Source: an uncultured Burkholderiales bacterium (GTDB lineage Bacteria; Pseudomonadota; Gammaproteobacteria; Burkholderiales; Burkholderiaceae_C). Taken from it: DNA of 10,625 bases. The notes beneath the pieces were generated by a model. It was not told the origin of the DNA. It saw only the letters and a program-made list of their open reading frames with translations, and ran no database searches. Each line of letters starts with the position of its first letter. Within the stretch, counting starts at the first letter, position 1. Positions 6,894 through 10,625 of this stretch are shown piece after piece. The stretch covers positions 1 to 10,625 of the forward strand of contig CAIQIL010000284.1 of assembly GCA_903871865.1 (NCBI GenBank), in the 5' to 3' direction. The position numbers and the translations under genes are program-made.

Positions 6894-8381
6894 ATGGGCA
6901 AACACGCATCGCGCATGGGTTTGGCAGCGGTGCTGCTGTGGGTGGGTTTCTGGTTCATCCATGCCCAGCGCTACTGGGAAGACGACGCCTACATCCACCT
7001 GGAATACGCCCGCAGCGTGTTCGAGGGCCGAGGCTTCATGTTCAACGGCCACCTCAGCAACGGCGACACCTCACCGCTGTGGGTGCTGCTGCTGGCCGCC
7101 ACGCACGTGTTGTCGGCAGACTGGCTGGTTTCGGGCAAGGTGCTGGCCGTCGCAGGCGTGCTGTTTTCCGTGGCCATGGCTTGGACCTTCGCGCAACGCC
7201 TGGCCAAAGACACCGGCGTGACCTCCCCCACCACCGCGGCCGTGATGGTGGGCTTGCACGTGCTGAGCCCCTTCTTCTGCTTCTGGGCCTTTTCGGGCAT
7301 GGAAGCCGTGGCTGCCGCGGGCCTGGTCATGCTGCAAGCGATGCTGCTGGTGCCGCAGCGCCCTCGGCCAGCCACCTTCTTCGGCGCCGCCGTGGCGCTG
7401 GGCATCGGCCCCCTGGTGCGCCCAGAACTGGCTTTGATGATTGCCACGGGCGGCTTCTTTCTGCTGCACCAATGGCGCCAAGTCACCACGGGCTTCAGCA
7501 CATCCCGCAAGGTGGCGTGGTTCGGCATGGCCGCGGTGCTGCTGGCCTTGCCCCTGACGCTGTGGGCGCTGTATGCGCTCTCGGCGTTTGGCCACATCAC
7601 CCCCAACACCAACGCTGCGAAGCGGGCCATGCCGGGCGAACCTGTGTTGACGCGCCTCGTCAGCGTGAGCGGCCTGGGCTTCCCTGGCGTGCTCATTGGC
7701 CTGGGCCTGTGGCTGGCCTTGCTGCTGCCCAGCCCCCTGCGTGCCAAGGCACAGGGGGCTGCGCGCAGTGTGCCGGTGGTGGCCTGGCCCCTGCTGCTGT
7801 GGTGCGCGGCCACGGCGGTGTTCTACCTGGTGAACCACACCTATGTGCAAACGCGCTACGTCATGGTGTTTGCGCCAGGCTTGATGTTCGTGTTGTTGAT
7901 GGCGCTTCGCGCGCGGGCACGCCCCTGGGTGTTCACGGGTGCCGTGGGGCTGACGGCTGCATTGGAGTTGGGCATCAGCCTGCTGATGAGCTACCCCAAT
8001 GTGCGCAACAAGGCCCTGGTCCAGGAGGCCACGGTCGCCTTCGTGAAGGACATCCAACGCATGGTTCCCCGCACAGAACCCATCGCGATTTACTCGATCG
8101 GTCAGGTCGCCTTCCTGCTGCACAACCCCTTGGTGGACATCGGCGGCATCACCCAGCCCGAAGCCATCCCCTACCTCTACAAAGACACCGCAGAGATGGC
8201 GCGCTGGGCCCAATCCAAGGGCGCCCGCTACTACGTGTGGGGGCAAGCACCCTTGCCGGGATCTGAGTCGGTGGCAGAAATGGCCACTCAGGAATCTGGC
8301 TGGTTCCTCAAACCAAGCCAATACGAAGGCAGCAAGCCCTCTTACCTGTGGCGATTGCCAGCACCTGACTCAACACACTGA
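6894..8381 (+). CDS. Polytopic membrane glycosyltransferase, GT-C type (AftB-like signature)
   Basis: Predicted 495-residue inner-membrane protein. After one N-terminal helix (about 9-24) comes a periplasmic loop with an acidic pair and an aromatic/glycine pattern: YWEDDAYIHLEYARSVFEG (27-45), then GFMFNGHLSNGDTSPLW (47-63). This D-D-A-Y-I ... Y-A ... G-x-G-x-x-x-N-G ... T-S-P-L-W pattern matches GT-C enzymes related to mycobacterial arabinofuranosyltransferase AftB, where the acidic residues are catalytic. Around ten more hydrophobic segments follow to about 368, then a soluble domain (about 369-495) with IYSIGQVAFLL and VDIGGITQPEAIPY, also typical of that group. Such enzymes use polyprenyl-phosphate sugars as donors in the periplasm. 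The inferred role is adding a side sugar to the polysaccharide or its lipid carrier. It starts 9 bases after the previous stop, with no clear Shine-Dalgarno. It ends 8 bases from the convergent gene. Substrate is unknown. Confidence 0.72.
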   Translation: MGKHASRMGLAAVLLWVGFWFIHAQRYWEDDAYIHLEYARSVFEGRGFMFNGHLSNGDTSPLWVLLLAATHVLSADWLVSGKVLAVAGVLFSVAMAWTFAQRLAKDTGVTSPTTAAVMVGLHVLSPFFCFWAFSGMEAVAAAGLVMLQAMLLVPQRPRPATFFGAAVALGIGPLVRPELALMIATGGFFLLHQWRQVTTGFSTSRKVAWFGMAAVLLALPLTLWALYALSAFGHITPNTNAAKRAMPGEPVLTRLVSVSGLGFPGVLIGLGLWLALLLPSPLRAKAQGAARSVPVVAWPLLLWCAATAVFYLVNHTYVQTRYVMVFAPGLMFVLLMALRARARPWVFTGAVGLTAALELGISLLMSYPNVRNKALVQEATVAFVKDIQRMVPRTEPIAIYSIGQVAFLLHNPLVDIGGITQPEAIPYLYKDTAEMARWAQSKGARYYVWGQAPLPGSESVAEMATQESGWFLKPSQYEGSKPSYLWRLPAPDSTH

Positions 8382-8389
8382 AGATCACC

Positions 8390-9964
8390 TCAACGCTCGC
8401 AGCGGTACACGTCGAACAGCGATGTGGCGTCCACAAGCTTGAAGCTGCGTCCGAATTGCGCGCGCACCTCGTTGCTGAACAGCGGCGCTTTGGTGTAATT
8501 GCTCGTGTTGCTGAATGCAGGCTCACCACGCGGCACAGCGATGTACGGGATCACGCAATCGCGCATGGCCTGACTCAGGGGTGCATCCGAAACACCCGCT
8601 GACTGCAGGTCGATGAAGCCGGGAAAGTCGATCTGCCGCATGCCCAGACGCTCCAGGTGAATGCGCTGGTAAATGTGCTCGTAACCGAGCTTGTCACCCG
8701 TGGCCAACAACAGGCCTGGGTGCTTGGCAGCCAAAGTCAGCAATTCTTGCTTGGACGTGCGCGCATCGCTCCAGCCTTGCACCATGCCGATGGACGGTGG
8801 CAAGGCGTTCACCATCGTGGCCAACAAGGCCACAGCAAAAGCAGGCAGCATCCAATCCACAGACTTGGCAGGGGGCTTGGGCAGCAACCCAACGAACACT
8901 TGGGCGTGGGCCAGCACAAAAGGCAGCAAATGCCAACTGCCTGCGCCCTTCTTGGAACCGATGGTGGCCACCACCACCTCGATGGCAACCAGCAAGAGGA
9001 CATTGATCAAGGGCATGGGCCAACTGCGTTGCAGGCCTTGGGCACGCCACACCATCCACAGAGGCAACCAAAGCACGGCCACCAGGAACAGGTTCTCCAC
9101 CAGGATGCGCGACGACAGGCCGTGGCGCGTGGCCATGCCAATGAAATTGAAGAAGCCGGGCAAGCTGGTGGCCTGTGGCGCAAACGTGAGCAAGAAAACA
9201 CTGGCCGTGCCTGCCGCGATGGCGGCAAGACGCATGGGCGATGCCCACCAACGAGGCTCCATCACGAGGTAGATGGCCGCGACATACAAAAGGCCATGCA
9301 ATTTGATCGACATGCTGGCACCGGCCAGCACACCCATCAACAATGCCTGCAGGACGGTGCGCTCCATCTTGACCATGAGGGTCAGCGCCAGCGCAGAACC
9401 CAACAGCAAGAAGGGCTGGCCGCTGTTGATGAACACATAGCTGAAGGGCCCGATCAGCAACAGGAACAACCAGCCACGGCGGTCGGCCAGTGACCAGCCG
9501 GTCAACAGCATGGCTGCAGCGAATGCCAGCACAGCCGGCAGTTTGGTGCTGTGCTCGGGCGCCAATGGCAAGGACAGCGCGGCAGCGTTGATCTCGAACA
9601 GCAAGGGGCCATACAGCAGCCCCGTCAAAGTGTGATCGAAGGTTTGGGGGTAGATGCTCTGCCCTTGTCCCAACAGGTACCCGAGCACCACCACAGACGA
9701 CTCGACGTGGTCGGAGAAAGATGGATAGGCCACGTACATGACCATTCCCGCTGCTGTGATCAGGGCGAACACGGCAGGAAAGCTTGACATGAAAGCGCCC
9801 TGCTCTGACATCAAAGTCGCCTTGCCATGGCGGGCGAAAAAACCACCCCAGCAAATCAACAGCGTCAGGAAAAAAACAGCGATGCCATGCTGGAAGGAAA
9901 AGACTTTGAGGAGGATGTGAAGGATGTCCATGGCCTTAGATCGTCTTGAAAACAATGAATTCAT
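8390..9964 (-). CDS. Polytopic membrane protein, putative GT-C (GT39/GT87-like) glycosyltransferase
   Basis: Predicted 524-residue inner-membrane protein with about 10-11 hydrophobic segments (from about 27 to 390) and a soluble C-terminal domain (about 400-524). The first extracytoplasmic loop holds SDHVESSVVVLGYLLGQGQ (84-102) and SIYP (103-106), resembling the acidic residue followed by a G-x-x-x-Y-P pattern of GT-C/GT39 proteins. GSKKGAGSWHLLPF (336-349) also looks like a conserved active-site-side loop of uncharacterised GT-C relatives. I do not recognise a named family, so enzyme activity is inference. Start choice: ATG 9964 gives a basic N-terminus (FSRRSK) before the first helix and has AGGAAG upstream, but at a long 14-base spacing. 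ATG 9931 and GTG 9973 are alternatives. The frame stays open upstream to 10255, but that part has no family look and would overlap the divergent gene. It lies convergent to gene 7 and divergent from the acyltransferase gene. Confidence 0.68.
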   Translation of the reverse strand: MNSLFSRRSKAMDILHILLKVFSFQHGIAVFFLTLLICWGGFFARHGKATLMSEQGAFMSSFPAVFALITAAGMVMYVAYPSFSDHVESSVVVLGYLLGQGQSIYPQTFDHTLTGLLYGPLLFEINAAALSLPLAPEHSTKLPAVLAFAAAMLLTGWSLADRRGWLFLLLIGPFSYVFINSGQPFLLLGSALALTLMVKMERTVLQALLMGVLAGASMSIKLHGLLYVAAIYLVMEPRWWASPMRLAAIAAGTASVFLLTFAPQATSLPGFFNFIGMATRHGLSSRILVENLFLVAVLWLPLWMVWRAQGLQRSWPMPLINVLLLVAIEVVVATIGSKKGAGSWHLLPFVLAHAQVFVGLLPKPPAKSVDWMLPAFAVALLATMVNALPPSIGMVQGWSDARTSKQELLTLAAKHPGLLLATGDKLGYEHIYQRIHLERLGMRQIDFPGFIDLQSAGVSDAPLSQAMRDCVIPYIAVPRGEPAFSNTSNYTKAPLFSNEVRAQFGRSFKLVDATSLFDVYRCER

Positions 9965-10143
9965 GTACGCAACCACATCTTCCTGCACATCAATGGCACC
10001 GCAGTGACGTCTGAGAAAGGCAACTCTGGAACATGCGTGTGTAGCTTTGAAATATGCCCCGCCTACACTGGTGTCACACGGGTGCACATCACCACTGGCC
10101 CTATCGGCTGATAACACGCCAAGACCATCATCCTGCATCGCCC
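9965..10143. promoter_or_regulatory. Divergent intergenic region, probable promoters for both flanking genes
   Basis: These 179 bases separate two genes transcribed away from each other, so promoters on both strands are expected. On the - strand I see a weak sigma70-like pair: GTGACA (10072-10077) and CATATT (10051-10056), 15 bases apart, which is shorter than the usual 17. On the + strand no convincing pair is seen; TACACT at 10064-10069 has no good -35 partner. No operator palindrome, JUMPstart-like element or terminator stem was recognised. Confidence 0.4.
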
Positions 10144-10625
10144 ATGAGACTCCACAAACTTGAAGCCCTTCGCGGCATGGCCGCCATGTATGTGGTGGTA
10201 CACCACTGGGCACATCGTCACCTGAGTCATGGCGAATACAGCTGGATGGGGCCAATTTTTAAATTTGGGCAAGAGGCCGTTATCATATTTTTCCTTCTCT
10301 CAGGGATTGTCATCGGATACTCATTCGAAAAATCCAAAGACAAAAGCTTTAAATCATACTTCACAAAAAGATCACTCAGGATATACATCCCGCTACTCTT
10401 CATATTCCCACTCGGATATATATTTACATGCCAGCACAACAACAGAATAGTTGATCCAAATTTTGAAAATTTAGCGATGAATATGCTGATGTTACAAGAC
10501 ATCACATCATTGAAACCCAATGTACTGGCGGGCCCGTACATGGGAAATTGGCCACTATGGTCACTTAGTTATGAGTGGTGGTTTTATGTGTTATTTTTCC
10601 CGATAAAAAAATGGCTGCAAGACCC
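10144..10625 (+). CDS. Acyltransferase 3 family membrane protein (probable polysaccharide O-acetyltransferase), 3' truncated
   Basis: The first 160 residues of a polytopic acyltransferase-3 family protein are visible, running off the right edge with no stop; complete members are about 350-400 residues, or longer with an SGNH domain. The opening MRLHKLEALRGMAAMYVVVHH is classic, giving the R-x10-H motif (R10, H21) described as essential in OafA/OafB-type O-acetyltransferases. FFLLSGIVIGYS (49-60), KRSLRIYIPLLF (75-86) and the hallmark LWSLSYEWWFY (138-148, E144) follow. These proteins take acyl groups from the cytosol and transfer them to sugars at the periplasmic face, so O-acetylation of the locus polysaccharide is the likely role. 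ATG 10144 is fixed by the family start, although no Shine-Dalgarno is obvious. Base composition drops sharply inside the gene near base 10240, and later codons include AGA, AGG and ATA, rare elsewhere here. Confidence 0.88.
   Translation, partial: MRLHKLEALRGMAAMYVVVHHWAHRHLSHGEYSWMGPIFKFGQEAVIIFFLLSGIVIGYSFEKSKDKSFKSYFTKRSLRIYIPLLFIFPLGYIFTCQHNNRIVDPNFENLAMNMLMLQDITSLKPNVLAGPYMGNWPLWSLSYEWWFYVLFFPIKKWLQD

Noticed and set aside
5985..7052. Long - strand open frame (355 codons) opposite the GT2-like gene
   Set aside because: Its protein is full of His, Gln, Ala and Val in the pattern of an antisense reading of GC-rich coding DNA, and the + strand frame has clear GT-A motifs.
6938..8266. Overlapping + strand frame of 442 codons inside the GT-C gene
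   Set aside because: It is an Arg/Gly/His-rich out-of-frame reading of the same GC-rich gene, with no hydrophobic segments or motifs.
7071..8321. Long - strand open frame (416 codons) opposite the GT-C gene
   Set aside because: It has a His/Gln/Gly-rich low-complexity composition with no recognisable domain; the + strand frame has a proper membrane topology and signature.
8657..9493. + strand frame of 278 codons opposite the - strand membrane protein
   Set aside because: The sequence is dominated by Gln, His and Gly, an antisense shadow; the - strand frame encodes regular transmembrane helices.
10047..10069. TTGAAA and TACACT as a + strand promoter for the acyltransferase gene
   Set aside because: The two hexamers are only 11 bases apart, too close for a sigma70 promoter.
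10229..10450. + strand frame of 73 codons near the right end, and the - strand frames at 10063-10541
   Set aside because: They overlap the acyltransferase frame beginning at 10144, which has clear family motifs and stays open to the window end.

Overview
This window reads as part of a surface-polysaccharide (exopolysaccharide, capsule or O-antigen) biosynthesis locus of a high-GC Gram-negative bacterium. Most genes are strongly GC-rich (48 of 60 bases are G or C at 4561-4620) and prefer G/C-ending codons. With a WcaI-family glycosyltransferase, a Wzx-type flippase and a Wzy-type polymerase, this suggests a betaproteobacterium of the Burkholderiales (Comamonadaceae / Leptothrix-Aquabacterium-like). 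The taxonomic guess is inference; no rRNA or tRNA gene is present to anchor it.

Layout: seven genes run on the + strand from base 1 to 8381 and are nearly gapless. They are (1) a GT4 glycosyltransferase cut by the left edge; (2) a multi-spanning Wzy-type repeat-unit polymerase; (3) a GT2 glycosyltransferase of the WaaE/KdtX-like type; (4) a WcaI-family GT4 glycosyltransferase; (5) a Wzx-type flippase; (6) a second, cytosolic GT2-like transferase; (7) a membrane protein with a GT-C glycosyltransferase signature. A second polytopic GT-C-like protein (8390-9964) lies on the - strand, tail to tail with gene 7 and only 8 bp away. After a 179-bp divergent intergenic region, an acyltransferase-3 family gene starts at 10144 on the + strand and runs off the right edge.

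Inferred logic: the cytosolic transferases (genes 1, 3, 4, 6) build a lipid-linked repeat unit. The flippase moves it across the inner membrane and the polymerase joins units on the periplasmic face. The GT-C-like proteins and the acyltransferase may decorate the chain from the membrane. No priming sugar transferase, Wza/Wzc/Wzb export or chain-length gene, nucleotide-sugar gene or regulator is seen, so the locus should extend beyond the window, certainly on the left.

Two places depart in composition: the polymerase gene (23 of 60 G+C at 1441-1500) and the acyltransferase gene from about base 10240 (19 of 60 G+C at 10321-10380). Both fit the usual picture of serotype-determining genes exchanged between strains. 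No mobile element, CRISPR array or RNA gene was found. I see no clearly new system; the least explained part is the pair of GT-C-like membrane proteins.
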